A stretch of DNA of 64,000 nucleotides from assembly GCF_001657475.1 (NCBI RefSeq), contig NZ_LXEY01000020.1:124001-188000 (forward strand), written 5' to 3'. The translations under genes and the position numbers were made by a program. Below, piece by piece: positions 45,652 to 54,226 of this stretch (position 1 is its first letter; each line of letters starts with the position of its first letter). The notes under the pieces were generated by a model. That model was not told the DNA's origin. It was given only the letters and a program-made list of their open reading frames with translations, and ran no database searches. The stretch comes from Enteractinococcus helveticum. GTDB taxonomy: Bacteria > Actinomycetota > Actinomycetes > Actinomycetales > Micrococcaceae.

Positions 45652-46218
45652 ATGCGTGTTACTGAGTGGGAAGAAATTCATAACCCCGTCACCGGTGAGC
45701 GCCTGCGATTTCTTCATCGTGATGCAGCAACAAATTCGGTCAGCGTGGAAGTGACCTTTCCCGTTGGTGGCCGAGCCGTCGTTGAGCACAGACATCCCGG
45801 ATGGGAAAAATTCGAAGTCATGGCAGGCACACTGGATCTGACCGTGGATCGGCATCTACGGCAATTGGGGCCGGGGCAGCAGTTCACGGTGACTAAGGAA
45901 TTTCATTTCCCTGCCAACACCGGTCACGAAGAGACCGTGGTGGTTATTACTGCTGCGCCGGCAGATTTTGCTGAACGAGGCATCCGCGCGACCTTCGGCC
46001 TGGCTGCAGATCAAGGCGTGACCCGCAGCGGACGTCCCCGCGATCTGCTGGCCTTAGCACTCATCAGTGAGCGGGGTGCTTACCAAATCGCGGGACCGCC
46101 GCGGTGGCTGTGGGTATTCCTTATGACAGTCCTTGGGTGGGTCGCGGTCATTGCCGGTAAGCGTCGACAAGTCGCACAGTACTGGCCTCCGACTTTGCAG
46201 CGACCCTGGCGCCGGTGA
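45652..46218 (+). CDS. Cupin-domain protein with C-terminal membrane segment
   Basis: The cupin fold is suggested by RAVVEHRHPGWEKFEVMAGTLDLTVD, with His residues and a Glu at cupin-like positions, then LGPGQQFTVTKEFHFPANTGHEE. After residue 130 the chain has a membrane helix (WLWVFLMTVLGWVAVIAG) and a short basic end. I start at ATG 45652 with GAGGA just upstream; earlier in-frame starts (45628, 45601) are possible. The ligand is unknown. A weak hairpin (GCCGGTG/CACCGGC, 46211-46234) overlaps its end. Confidence 0.78.
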   Translation: MRVTEWEEIHNPVTGERLRFLHRDAATNSVSVEVTFPVGGRAVVEHRHPGWEKFEVMAGTLDLTVDRHLRQLGPGQQFTVTKEFHFPANTGHEETVVVITAAPADFAERGIRATFGLAADQGVTRSGRPRDLLALALISERGAYQIAGPPRWLWVFLMTVLGWVAVIAGKRRQVAQYWPPTLQRPWRR

Positions 46219-46247
46219 CCACAGGGCCACCGGCAACCACGTGACAG

Positions 46248-46610
46248 CTACACTGCAGGCTGCGCCGTGATCGTTGACTCGGTGCGGGTGCGTCGTCTGG
46301 CGCGCAGGCTGATAATGCCGACCGTCAGTGCCACGCCCACGGACAGGATAACCACGTTGATGAGACCATAGAGCCAGAGCTCAGTCTCAGAAAACACGAT
46401 CGGAATTCCGGTGGGTGCTGGACCGAATACGCCAGCCTCAGTGGCATCACCGAATACGCCTTGGCCGGCCCGCCACGCCAGCAATACAGCTAGCGTTTGA
46501 AACGTGAAAACTATTGCTTGAATGCTCAGATACAACACGGCCCCAAGCAGCCGTGAACGGACGAACAGGCCAACGAGGATTGCCACGATGGGCATCGTCA
46601 CAAGATTCAT
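46248..46610 (-). CDS. Small membrane protein divergent from a TetR gene
   Basis: The 120-residue product has helices around MPIVAILVGLFVRSRLLGAVLYL, IQAIVFTFQTLAVLLAW and LWLYGLINVVILSVGVALTVGII, then a basic tail. ATG 46610 has AGGAG upstream; codons further upstream give non-membrane, low-quality sequence. I do not recognise the family. It lies opposite the TetR gene 296 bp away and may be its target, since the operator pair is in the gap, though closer to the regulator. Confidence 0.7.
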   Translation of the reverse strand: MNLVTMPIVAILVGLFVRSRLLGAVLYLSIQAIVFTFQTLAVLLAWRAGQGVFGDATEAGVFGPAPTGIPIVFSETELWLYGLINVVILSVGVALTVGIISLRARRRTRTESTITAQPAV

Positions 46611-46905
46611 GACTTCTCCTAGGATTCTCCACTGGTGTGGAGTGGTTCTTATTATTCGGCGGGATGTATCAGGTGATCTGCTCCCGGGTGTCTCGAACTG
46701 AGTAACGTGCTTCGAGGCTCTGGCTACACCCGCTGGCGTTTCCGCTAGGGACACATGTTTTGTGTGTCAGAGGACTTTATTAAAAAACTTCTCGTGGCTC
46801 CCAGCGCGCCTCCGGGCTGCAAACATAGGGTGAATTTGTGCCTATAATTTTACTACGAATGTAGTATTCTGACACTATAAATGTAGTAGAAGTTTGTGAG
46901 GATTC
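46611..46905. other. Regulatory gap between a membrane gene and a TetR gene
   Basis: No gene is seen in these 295 bp. The right part (46843-46888) holds TATAAT and two operator-like palindromes; the left part is plain sequence upstream of the minus-strand membrane gene. Confidence 0.5.
46851..46888. promoter_or_regulatory. Two operators for the adjacent TetR-family protein
   Basis: TACTACGAATGTAGTA (46851-46866) is a perfect 6-bp inverted repeat around GAAT. ACTATAAATGTAGT (46874-46887) matches its 14-bp core at 12 positions. The centres are 22 bp apart, two helical turns. The first site directly follows TATAAT (46843-46848), so it would cover the transcript start of the tetR gene. Confidence 0.75.
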
Positions 46906-47493
46906 ATGAGTTCGGCCAACGGTTCTCAAGCAGATGCGCCGAAGAAGCCGATTCGAGATCGGGTTCTTGATGCTGCCCTACGGATTCTTGGTGAACAAGG
47001 ACTGCGTGCCCTGACCCACGCTCGAATCGATCAGGCCGCAGGACTGCCTCGAGGGTCTAGCTCAAATTATTTTCGGACCCGCAGGGCGTTGCTTGAGGGA
47101 GTGACGCAGTATCTCGCGCAGCAGGAGCAGGCTGATTTTGCCAGCGCCGCACCAGTGGTACAACGTGATCAGGCGATCGAGGCTTTTATCGGTATGCTCG
47201 AGGCGCAGGCCGGCCAGTATCGCTTTCGCACCATAGCTAGATACATCCTCTTTGTCGGGGCCGGTCATGATGAAGAATTATTGGCCCCCTTGATGCAAAA
47301 CCGTTCCGGATTTGAGCAGTGGACCAACGCAATCTTGGCGGCACTGGGCGCAAAGCAGCCCGTTGAAGCCACTACGTTCTTCATGGCCACTATGGATGGC
47401 TTGTTATTACACCGTTTAACAATCGATCCTGATCTCGAGTTTGCGCCGCACGTTATTCGCGCACTTGACAGTTGTTTTCAAGAGTCCCACTGA
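46906..47493 (+). CDS. TetR-family transcriptional regulator
   Basis: The HTH is at about residues 17-62 (IRDRVLDAALRILGEQGLRALTHARIDQAAGLPRGSSSNYFRTRRALL), and the rest is a helical ligand-binding domain. Length is 195 residues. GAGG precedes ATG 46906. Two matching palindromes upstream imply autoregulation, with the divergent small membrane protein as a possible second target. The ligand is unknown. Confidence 0.9.
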   Translation: MSSANGSQADAPKKPIRDRVLDAALRILGEQGLRALTHARIDQAAGLPRGSSSNYFRTRRALLEGVTQYLAQQEQADFASAAPVVQRDQAIEAFIGMLEAQAGQYRFRTIARYILFVGAGHDEELLAPLMQNRSGFEQWTNAILAALGAKQPVEATTFFMATMDGLLLHRLTIDPDLEFAPHVIRALDSCFQESH

Positions 47494-47517
47494 CCCCAGC
47501 GTATGCTGCATGCTGGA

Positions 47518-47922
47518 CTAGTCACCCGACGATTGTCTTGGGGTCAGCGACGTATGGTGGCACAGCCAGCGATTGTCCTGCCATACAAAAATTTCGGTTG
47601 TCCATTCGTCGGCCGAGAAGGCTTTGCCTTGCCAGCGACCATGATTTCGTCCATGCGTCACCACAATGGCCACGTCATGTATGTGCTGAACTGATGTCAC
47701 CTCGTGGGTCATTTCATCATGTTCCAGGTCACCGCTTTTGACGACCTCTAAAAAGCGATCAAGTGGAATGATGCCATTGGTATCTACTAGCTGCCAATCA
47801 GATGTGGTGAAGTGGCGAATTTTATCAGCATCATTTTCCACGATTGCCTGTGACCAGTCGTCCAGGAGTTTTTGAAAATCTGCTGGGCCAGACGGTGGTG
47901 GCGGTTGAGTTGAGATTTCCAT
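47518..47922 (-). CDS. NTF2-like (DUF4440/SnoaL-type) protein
   Basis: The 134-residue soluble protein has the NTF2-like pattern FQKLLDDWSQAIVENDADKIRHFTTSDWQLVDTNGIIPLDRFLEVV, followed by strands (VTSVQHIHDVAIVVTHGRNHGRW and TTEIFVWQDNRWLCHHTSLTPR). This cone fold serves many unrelated uses, so no substrate can be named. It lies in an accessory stretch with TetR, MarR and a PLP enzyme and appears to be a single-gene unit. Confidence 0.8.
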   Translation of the reverse strand: MEISTQPPPPSGPADFQKLLDDWSQAIVENDADKIRHFTTSDWQLVDTNGIIPLDRFLEVVKSGDLEHDEMTHEVTSVQHIHDVAIVVTHGRNHGRWQGKAFSADEWTTEIFVWQDNRWLCHHTSLTPRQSSGD

Positions 47923-48022
47923 TGCGAGTCCTTTCGATGCTGGGGTAAATCACTCGGCATGGACGGGGCTTCACCAATGATGATGTCAGCGTAACACTGC
48001 TGGTGGAACCTCGGGCAAGGTC

Positions 48023-49171
48023 TCAGATGTCTCGATGACCACTAGAAGCCAGCAAGCTGGCAATCGTGGACGCTGATTTCAAGCCTGATCCGCTTAAAAG
48101 TATGACCGTTTGGTCCGAGCCGCGGATGGTGCCCTGGTCAACCAGTTTCGTGTAGGCAGCCGCGGCAAGAGCACTGGTGGGCTCTACGAACAGACCGCGA
48201 CGGCACAACTGCTGTAGTGCTTCGACGATCTCTGATTCGGTGATCGCCACCGATCCGCCGCTGGTGTCGCGAAGTGCTTCAACCATCTGGGCTAGGCGCA
48301 GCGGACGTGCGATAGACGTGCCTTCAGCAATAGTTGCTCGTATTTCGCGTTGCACCGGCTGGGTCGTATTTGCGGTGAAGCTCGCGTCAACTGGTGAACA
48401 ATTCAGAGGTTGCGCGGCGAAAAGTTGCGGCATCTGCTCGATCTGTTGGGCTGCGAGTAATTCACTGAAACCAAGCCAACATCCCAACAAGCTGCTGCCA
48501 GCCCCGACTGGAACAATGACTTGATCCGGTGCCTGAAACCCCAGGTCCTCCCAAAGCTCGTAAGCCAAAGTCTTTGTTCCCTGAAGAAAGAAAGCTTGCC
48601 AATTGTGGCTAGCATAAAACACGTCGTTGTTGGCTTGACGAATGGCCTCATCCTGAGATGCTTCCCGAGGGCCCTCGACCAGTTGCACTTCAGCGCCAAA
48701 GGCATGAACCTGGGCAATCTTGCCCGGAGAGGTCGACGCAGGCGCAAGGATCTTCACGCTCAAACCCCCGGCCGCGCCGTATCCTGCCACCGAGGCACCT
48801 CCATTGCCGGAACTATCTTCCACCACGGATGTGATCCCTCGGTCACGTAAATACGACAGCATGACACTGGTGCCGCGATCCTTGAAGCTACCGGTCGGGT
48901 TCAGGTAGTCCAGTTTGAAGAAGGGATGCTGAGCAGTATGCCATTCATGCGCTACAAGCGGTGTTTTGCCTTCACCGATGGAGATGGGCTTGCTGATGGC
49001 TAGTGGCAGTGCGGCCTGATAGCGCCAAATGGAGTCGGCCGAATGGTTGAGGTCTGCCGGTGTCAGGCCGCTACCTGGTTCGATCCATAGTGGCCGACCT
49101 GCGTCAGATCGCCACCGAGGTTGATCAAGATCATACGAACTGCCGTCAACGGGATCACGATATACAGCCAT
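48023..49171 (-). CDS. Threonine-synthase-like PLP enzyme
   Basis: The PLP lysine is Lys97 in LDYLNPTGSFKDRGTSVM, and the phosphate cup and active-site loops appear as EDSSGNGGASVAGYGAAGG and VPVGAGSSLLGCWLGFSEL. Length (382 residues) fits type II threonine synthase or related beta-replacing lyases. The N-terminus DPVDGSSYDLDQPRWRSDAGRPLWI resembles the unpaired zinc-ribbon region but has no cysteines. There is no hom or thrB neighbour, so it may be a paralogue with another substrate. It lies close to a MarR gene on the same strand. Confidence 0.8.
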   Translation of the reverse strand: MAVYRDPVDGSSYDLDQPRWRSDAGRPLWIEPGSGLTPADLNHSADSIWRYQAALPLAISKPISIGEGKTPLVAHEWHTAQHPFFKLDYLNPTGSFKDRGTSVMLSYLRDRGITSVVEDSSGNGGASVAGYGAAGGLSVKILAPASTSPGKIAQVHAFGAEVQLVEGPREASQDEAIRQANNDVFYASHNWQAFFLQGTKTLAYELWEDLGFQAPDQVIVPVGAGSSLLGCWLGFSELLAAQQIEQMPQLFAAQPLNCSPVDASFTANTTQPVQREIRATIAEGTSIARPLRLAQMVEALRDTSGGSVAITESEIVEALQQLCRRGLFVEPTSALAAAAYTKLVDQGTIRGSDQTVILLSGSGLKSASTIASLLASSGHRDI

Positions 49172-49199
49172 GGCCTCATCCTAGGCTTTGATTGCCTTG

Positions 49200-49775
49200 T
49201 TAAGGTTCTGGGGGATTCCACTGATCTTCGTGAACCGTGATTTCCTGGGTCATCTCCTGCAAAAACCGTATGACCACGTCACGTTCGTCATGTGTGAGTC
49301 GAGCAGCGGCATGGAAACGTTTGGCCTGTTGTCGTCCAACGGTTTCAACAGCGGCTTCATAAGTTTCGTGGGTAATCGAGATGGCCAGAGCTCGTCGATC
49401 ATGCGGATGCGGTGCGCGGATGATATGGCCGGCAGCTTCGAGGCGATCCAAGAGCTTGGTCGTGGAAGCGGTTGAAATATCCAGATGCACGGCGATGGCA
49501 CCCGGCGTGGCGATGGTGCCAGTGTTCTGGGAGACGATGAGAAAATGCAGCGCTTTCATATCGGTTGATCCAAGCTTCATGTAGCGCTGGGACGCTTCGG
49601 TAAGCCGTTGTTCTGCTTCTCGCAGCTGCGCTAGAGCGGCCATGAGTTCACCGATGTGCTCGATGTCGGCGGCTGAATGGCCTGTGCGGTCAATCAGTCG
49701 AGCATTTGGGTCAGAGGCATCCAGTGCATAAAGATTTGATACACCCTGCGTTGGGTCCTCAGATTTTTCGACCAT
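49200..49775 (-). CDS. MarR-family transcriptional regulator
   Basis: The winged helix is at about residues 60-125 (LGSTDMKALHFLIVSQNTGTIATPGAIAVHLDISTASTTKLLDRLEAAGHIIRAPHPHDRRALAISIT), with the DRR wing motif. Dimerisation helices flank it. It is divergent from an MMPL exporter; an inverted repeat (49816-49834) in the gap is the likely operator. Length is 191 residues. The inducer is unknown. Confidence 0.92.
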   Translation of the reverse strand: MVEKSEDPTQGVSNLYALDASDPNARLIDRTGHSAADIEHIGELMAALAQLREAEQRLTEASQRYMKLGSTDMKALHFLIVSQNTGTIATPGAIAVHLDISTASTTKLLDRLEAAGHIIRAPHPHDRRALAISITHETYEAAVETVGRQQAKRFHAAARLTHDERDVVIRFLQEMTQEITVHEDQWNPPEP

Positions 49776-49815
49776 GAGGAAATATTGCTCCCATTCTTTG
49801 CTCGACCAAAATTAA

Positions 49816-49834
49816 TTGCTAGATTAGCTAGTAA
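49816..49834. promoter_or_regulatory. MarR operator-like inverted repeat
   Basis: TTGCTAG-ATTAG-CTAGTAA is a 7-bp inverted repeat with one mismatch, 41 bp upstream of the marR start and facing the MMPL gene. The surrounding bases are AT-rich (TAATATAT follows), as in a promoter. Confidence 0.6.
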
Positions 49835-49876
49835 TATATCTCAACTAACTACTTGACTGCTACGGCGGAGGCACCA

Positions 49877-50062
49877 ATGGGAGCAATAGAACTCCGGTCG
49901 GCTCGCCCTGTATTGTGGCCTCGCGTTGCCAAGCCTACGGCAGTTTGGCATACCACACGGCAAAAACAACGAGACGAACACGAGCTGACTTTCCGAGAGA
50001 TTGACCCTATAGCTTGCCTGTGGCATGTCTCGTTGAACAACCACACTGCGTTCGACCCGTAG
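49877..50062 (+). CDS. Possible small ORF upstream of the MMPL exporter
   Basis: The frame gives 61 residues (MGAIELRSARPVLWPRVAK...) and ends at 50062. GGAGG (49867-49871) is 5 nt before ATG 49877, a better ribosome site than the exporter itself has. No family is recognised and codon quality is ambiguous. It could be a leader peptide, a small protein or chance. Confidence 0.3.
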   Translation: MGAIELRSARPVLWPRVAKPTAVWHTTRQKQRDEHELTFREIDPIACLWHVSLNNHTAFDP

Positions 50063-50183
50063 CAACAACATGGACGCTTGCGCGTAGGAGCGAGCGGTTA
50101 GATCAGCCTTGAACCGCTCGCCAGCTACGTCGCTGGGCGTGCACAACATGCAAGTTTTGAAATCCAACCACCCACCTCGTCGA

Positions 50184-52448
50184 ATGGACATCCGCATGCA
50201 CCACGACTCGACCACTGCCGTCAACTCTCGGCAGGACGACCCTGAACCTCCCAACGGGCAGGCAAACCGACCACACCGTAGGGTTCCAAAGTGGTTACGC
50301 ATTTTCTTGCCTGCCGTGTTGATTCTGATCTGGCTCACGGCAGCAGGCATTGGCGGCCCATATTTCGGGAAAGTCAATGAGGTCTCCTCCAACGATCAGA
50401 CCACCTACCTGCCCGAATCGGCTGATGCGACACAGGTCCAGGAACTGCAAGATGAATTCACAGACTCCGACGGCATCCCAGCGGTGGTGCTCTTCGTTGC
50501 CGATGAGGAACTGACCGAAGAACAGTTAGGACAGATTGGCGACCAGCTGGCAGGTGTTCCAGAACTTGCCAACATCGAAGACGAGGTCTCGCCGCCTATC
50601 CCCTCAGATGATGGCCTTGCGGTGCAGGCTTTTGTGCCGATCAATTCCGACGCCGACATTGGTGATGTCGTTGCCACACTCGGTGACGAACTCCGAGCCG
50701 AGGCTCCAGATGGTGTGACCGTCTATGTCACCGGCCCAGCGGGCTTCAGTGCCGATCTCGGTGAAGCCTTCGCTGGTATCGATGGCCTATTGCTGGGCGT
50801 GGCACTGATTGCCGTGTTCATCATTTTGATCATTGTCTACCGATCGTTCTTGTTGCCGATCGCGGTGCTGTCAACGAGTATGTTTGCGTTGTGTGCCGCG
50901 CTACTGACGGTCTGGTGGCTGGCCAAATGGGAAATCATCCTGCTCAGTGGCCAGACTCAAGGCATTCTCTTTATTCTGGTGATTGGTGCTGCCACCGACT
51001 ACTCGCTGTTGCTGGTCGCCCGCTATCGTGAAGAACTGCGGATCCACGAGGATAAATGGTCGGCAATCTGGGGAGCCATCAAAGGTGCGGTGGAACCTAT
51101 CCTGGCATCCGGCAGTACCGTCATCGCAGGTTTGTTGATGTTGCTGCTCAGTGACTTGAAATCCAACAGTACCTTAGGCCCGGTAGCCTCGATCGGCATT
51201 GTCTTTGCCATGCTGTCTGCTTTGACTCTGCTACCGGCCATCCTGTTTGCCTTCGGTCGGGCAGCATTCTGGCCCAAACGCATTAAATACGATCCAGAAA
51301 CGGTCGCCGCCGAACACGGTATTCCATTACAAGGCATTTGGCCGAAGATCGCTCGGAGGGTCCAGAAGCGCCCGCGCGTCATTTGGATTGTCACCACCCT
51401 GGTCTTGCTTGCCGGTGCTGCCTTCGTTCCGCAGCTCAAGGCCGACGGTGTGGCCCAATCAGAACTCGTGCTGGGTGCTTCCGAAGCTCGGGATGGACAA
51501 CTAGCCCTCGGCGAGCACTTCCCAGGCGGATCCGGCAGCCCGGTTCAAATCATTGCGAGCGAGGACGAACTCGACGACGTCGCAAATGTGATGCTGGAGC
51601 ATCCAGTCATTGAAGATGTCTCCATCACCAGCCAAGACTCACCAAGTGGCACCGCATCGGTGACCGCAGACGGTATCCAAGCCTTCGGCCCACCCGGAAC
51701 CCCGGCACCTGAGCCAACTGTGGTTGAGGGTAACGTGTTGCTGCAAGGTACCATGTCAGTGCCTGCCGATTCCACCGAAGCATCCCAGACGGTGCGTGAT
51801 CTGCGTGCTGATTTCGCCGACGCCGCTCCGAGCGCGATGGTTGGTGGCGTTACGGCGACCGATGTGGACACTATCGATGCGTCGATTCACGACCGCAACC
51901 TAATCATCCCAATTATTTTGGCGGTCATTTTTGTGATCTTGATGATTTTGTTGCGCTCCATTCTGGCGCCCGCGTTGCTGATTGCCACCACGGTGATCTC
52001 ATTTGGTACCGCCATGGGCGTCTCGGCCTTGGTCTTCAACCACCTGTTCGACTTCCCCGGCGCTGATCCGGCCGTGCCACTGTACGGATTCGTCTTCTTG
52101 GTCGCGCTGGGTATTGATTACAACATCTTTTTGATGACCCGCGTCCGAGAGGAATCACTGAAACATGGCACCCGCGAAGGTGTGCTGCGTGGCCTGACCG
52201 TCACCGGTGGCGTTATTACCTCGGCGGGTGTGGTCCTGGCAGCAACGTTTGCGGCCCTGTCGGTTATCCCGATTCTGTTCTTAGTGCAGCTGGCCTTTAT
52301 TGTTGCCTTCGGCGTGCTGCTCGATACCTTTATCGTCCGCTCGCTGCTTGTCCCCGCGCTGACCTACGACATCGGTCGTGCTATCTGGTGGCCATCCAAA
52401 CTCAGTCGCAAACCTGGAAAACACCAGCAACGCGTAGAAGCCCAGTAA
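50184..52448 (+). CDS. MMPL family RND-type transporter
   Basis: This is a drug or lipid exporter of the MMPL/RND type with 12 helices. The first helix is WLRIFLPAVLILIWLTAAGI, the first exported loop follows (FGKVNEVSSNDQTTYLPESADATQVQ), and two blocks of six-helix repeats occur. The second block has LVALGIDYNIFLMTRVREE, with the conserved Asp-Tyr pair, and the first has VIGAATDYSLLLVARYREEL. The start is unsure: ATG 50184 or 50196, and 50148 is also open, none with a strong Shine-Dalgarno site. Repression by the divergent MarR is inferred. Confidence 0.9.
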   Translation: MDIRMHHDSTTAVNSRQDDPEPPNGQANRPHRRVPKWLRIFLPAVLILIWLTAAGIGGPYFGKVNEVSSNDQTTYLPESADATQVQELQDEFTDSDGIPAVVLFVADEELTEEQLGQIGDQLAGVPELANIEDEVSPPIPSDDGLAVQAFVPINSDADIGDVVATLGDELRAEAPDGVTVYVTGPAGFSADLGEAFAGIDGLLLGVALIAVFIILIIVYRSFLLPIAVLSTSMFALCAALLTVWWLAKWEIILLSGQTQGILFILVIGAATDYSLLLVARYREELRIHEDKWSAIWGAIKGAVEPILASGSTVIAGLLMLLLSDLKSNSTLGPVASIGIVFAMLSALTLLPAILFAFGRAAFWPKRIKYDPETVAAEHGIPLQGIWPKIARRVQKRPRVIWIVTTLVLLAGAAFVPQLKADGVAQSELVLGASEARDGQLALGEHFPGGSGSPVQIIASEDELDDVANVMLEHPVIEDVSITSQDSPSGTASVTADGIQAFGPPGTPAPEPTVVEGNVLLQGTMSVPADSTEASQTVRDLRADFADAAPSAMVGGVTATDVDTIDASIHDRNLIIPIILAVIFVILMILLRSILAPALLIATTVISFGTAMGVSALVFNHLFDFPGADPAVPLYGFVFLVALGIDYNIFLMTRVREESLKHGTREGVLRGLTVTGGVITSAGVVLAATFAALSVIPILFLVQLAFIVAFGVLLDTFIVRSLLVPALTYDIGRAIWWPSKLSRKPGKHQQRVEAQ

Positions 52449-52465
52449 CAACGATTCCTGCGGCC

Positions 52466-53386
52466 CTAACCACGCTGGCAATTCGGGCACCAGTACAGAT
52501 CCCGTTCTGTATCTGCACTGGGACCGAGTTTTTCCAGCCGGACGGGGCCGCCACACCTTAAACATCCTTGACGTTCACGCCCGTAGACCCAGAAATTCGG
52601 ATCATTACGAGCACGACGACGATCGGTCTGCGCCCGTGCCTGTTCCACCGCTGTGGCGACACGAACTCCAAAGGGGGCGTGTTCATCGGGGCGAACATCC
52701 ACGGTGCGCCGTCGGGCTCTCTTGGGCGCTCGCGGTGGCACATTGATGCCCATAAGCTCTCTTGCCAACAGCACCAGTCCTATAAGTTGTTCGTTACTGA
52801 GCTCACTGACGCGACGATGCGGATTGATCCCGGCTAATAGCAACACTTCGCACCGATAAATATTGCCAATGCCCGACACCAGCCGTTGGTCCAACAGGGC
52901 AGTAGCGATGGGTTGGTCTTGGGCTGCGCGAAAGTTGTGTAACGACTGCGTTACCAGGTGGTCATACTGTGTTGGATCATTCCAGGCTTCATCCAGCAGA
53001 TCTGGACCAAGGAATGCCAGGTACTGCCTGGCTTCTTCTGGTGAAAACATTTCTAGCTTGGCCAAGCTGTTGCCCACGACGGTATGTTCCTCAAATGCTA
53101 AAATGCAGCGCGTCCGATACGACGGTCGGGTATCAATGTGCCAAGCGCCGTCCATTCCCAAATGCGACACGATCACGAGGTGCTGGGATCCATCGGTCCT
53201 GTTCGCATCCGCGGCAATCGTGACTGAGAGGTATTTCGCATCGGTTCGGATATCCACTACGAACCAGCCTGCTAAATCCACCGTCGCCAAGTGTGGAACA
53301 CGAAAGTCACTACGTTGGATGACCTGGTCTTGCATGACCGGCCGGAGCCGATGGGCTAACCGGACGAGGGAATCACCTTCGGGCAT
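52466..53386 (-). CDS. nei: Fpg/Nei-family DNA glycosylase
   Basis: The protein starts MPEGDS, giving the catalytic Pro2 and Glu3 after Met removal that mark Fpg/Nei base-excision enzymes. The H2TH helix region is at about residues 160-215 (LDQRLVSGIGNIYRCEVLLLAGINPHRRVSEL). A C-terminal zinc finger (CLRCGGPVRLEKLG...YWCPNC) closes the 306-residue chain. The MPEGDS form is typical of actinobacterial Nei rather than Fpg. The preferred lesion is not readable. It is convergent with the MMPL gene, 17 bp apart. Confidence 0.92.
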   Translation of the reverse strand: MPEGDSLVRLAHRLRPVMQDQVIQRSDFRVPHLATVDLAGWFVVDIRTDAKYLSVTIAADANRTDGSQHLVIVSHLGMDGAWHIDTRPSYRTRCILAFEEHTVVGNSLAKLEMFSPEEARQYLAFLGPDLLDEAWNDPTQYDHLVTQSLHNFRAAQDQPIATALLDQRLVSGIGNIYRCEVLLLAGINPHRRVSELSNEQLIGLVLLARELMGINVPPRAPKRARRRTVDVRPDEHAPFGVRVATAVEQARAQTDRRRARNDPNFWVYGRERQGCLRCGGPVRLEKLGPSADTERDLYWCPNCQRG

Positions 53387-53465
53387 AGGGCACCGTTCCT
53401 GTCCATCGCTCGGGGGCGTTTGGGATAAATCTTAGCGATCCATCCGGTGCCATGGAGCCACGATG

Positions 53466-54065
53466 TTATTGCAGTGTCCATTCTCCGCAGCGCGAGGTTT
53501 CAAATGCCACGTCTGATGTCGCAATGGTGACGTAGGCAGTGCCTTCGACATTGTCATTGGCGATGATGTGTTCAAATTCGCCGCTGGTCCCCGATAGGCG
53601 CGCCCAGTAGCACCGACCACCGTCTGACCGGTAGGTACCCGGTTTGATGTCTTCGCCTACGAGATAGACGCCCGAACCCGGAATAGTATTTTCTTCGATT
53701 TCCGTTTCGGTGGCAGTGAGCGCTTCGTCGCGTTCATCAAGTTCAGATGCCAAGGTCTGCAGCTCTTCATCTCGAGTATCCAGTTCGCCACTGCGTTCAT
53801 CCAACTCGCTGCTGCGCTGTTCAAGCTCTTCTTCGCGTTCATCAAGTATGGCCCGGCGCTCGTCCATATCCGCAGGTTCAACTTCGATTTCAACTTCTGT
53901 AGTGATGACTTCAGGTTCCGGTGTGCTGCCGTAACCGACCGCTCCACCAATACCAAGTGCTGCGACAATGCCAACGATCCAGGGCCATGTGCGAGGCTTC
54001 TTGGCGGATTGCATCTTGCCGGACGATTGCGGTCGCGGCGGGGGTGGGCCAGGGGTCAATGTCAT
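53466..54065 (-). CDS. Membrane-anchored coiled-coil protein with DIKPGTYRS-type domain
   Basis: The 199-residue protein has a proline-rich start, one membrane helix (TWPWIVGIVAALGIGGAVGYG, about residues 26-46) and an exported coiled coil of about 60 residues. The coil shows the recurring pattern LDER/ELxxR every seven residues (DERRAILDEREEELEQRSSELDERSGELDTRDEEL). A C-terminal domain (VYLVGEDIKPGTYRSDGGRCYWARLSG...CGEWTLQ) with two cysteines follows. Similar C-terminal domains are common in actinobacterial exported proteins without known function. It stands alone. Confidence 0.8.
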   Translation of the reverse strand: MTLTPGPPPPRPQSSGKMQSAKKPRTWPWIVGIVAALGIGGAVGYGSTPEPEVITTEVEIEVEPADMDERRAILDEREEELEQRSSELDERSGELDTRDEELQTLASELDERDEALTATETEIEENTIPGSGVYLVGEDIKPGTYRSDGGRCYWARLSGTSGEFEHIIANDNVEGTAYVTIATSDVAFETSRCGEWTLQ

Positions 54066-54226
54066 GGTGTGTGTCTTTCAAAGGTGAGCGTGAGCGATTT
54101 CTGAGAGGGATTTATCAGACATCTCACAGCTAACATACAGGCTGGCCTCGCGGATTGATAGATATCGCGAGGTCAGCATAGATAGTGGCAAGCCTGTGGT
54201 ATCTTCCTGATGATGGGAGAGAGCCA

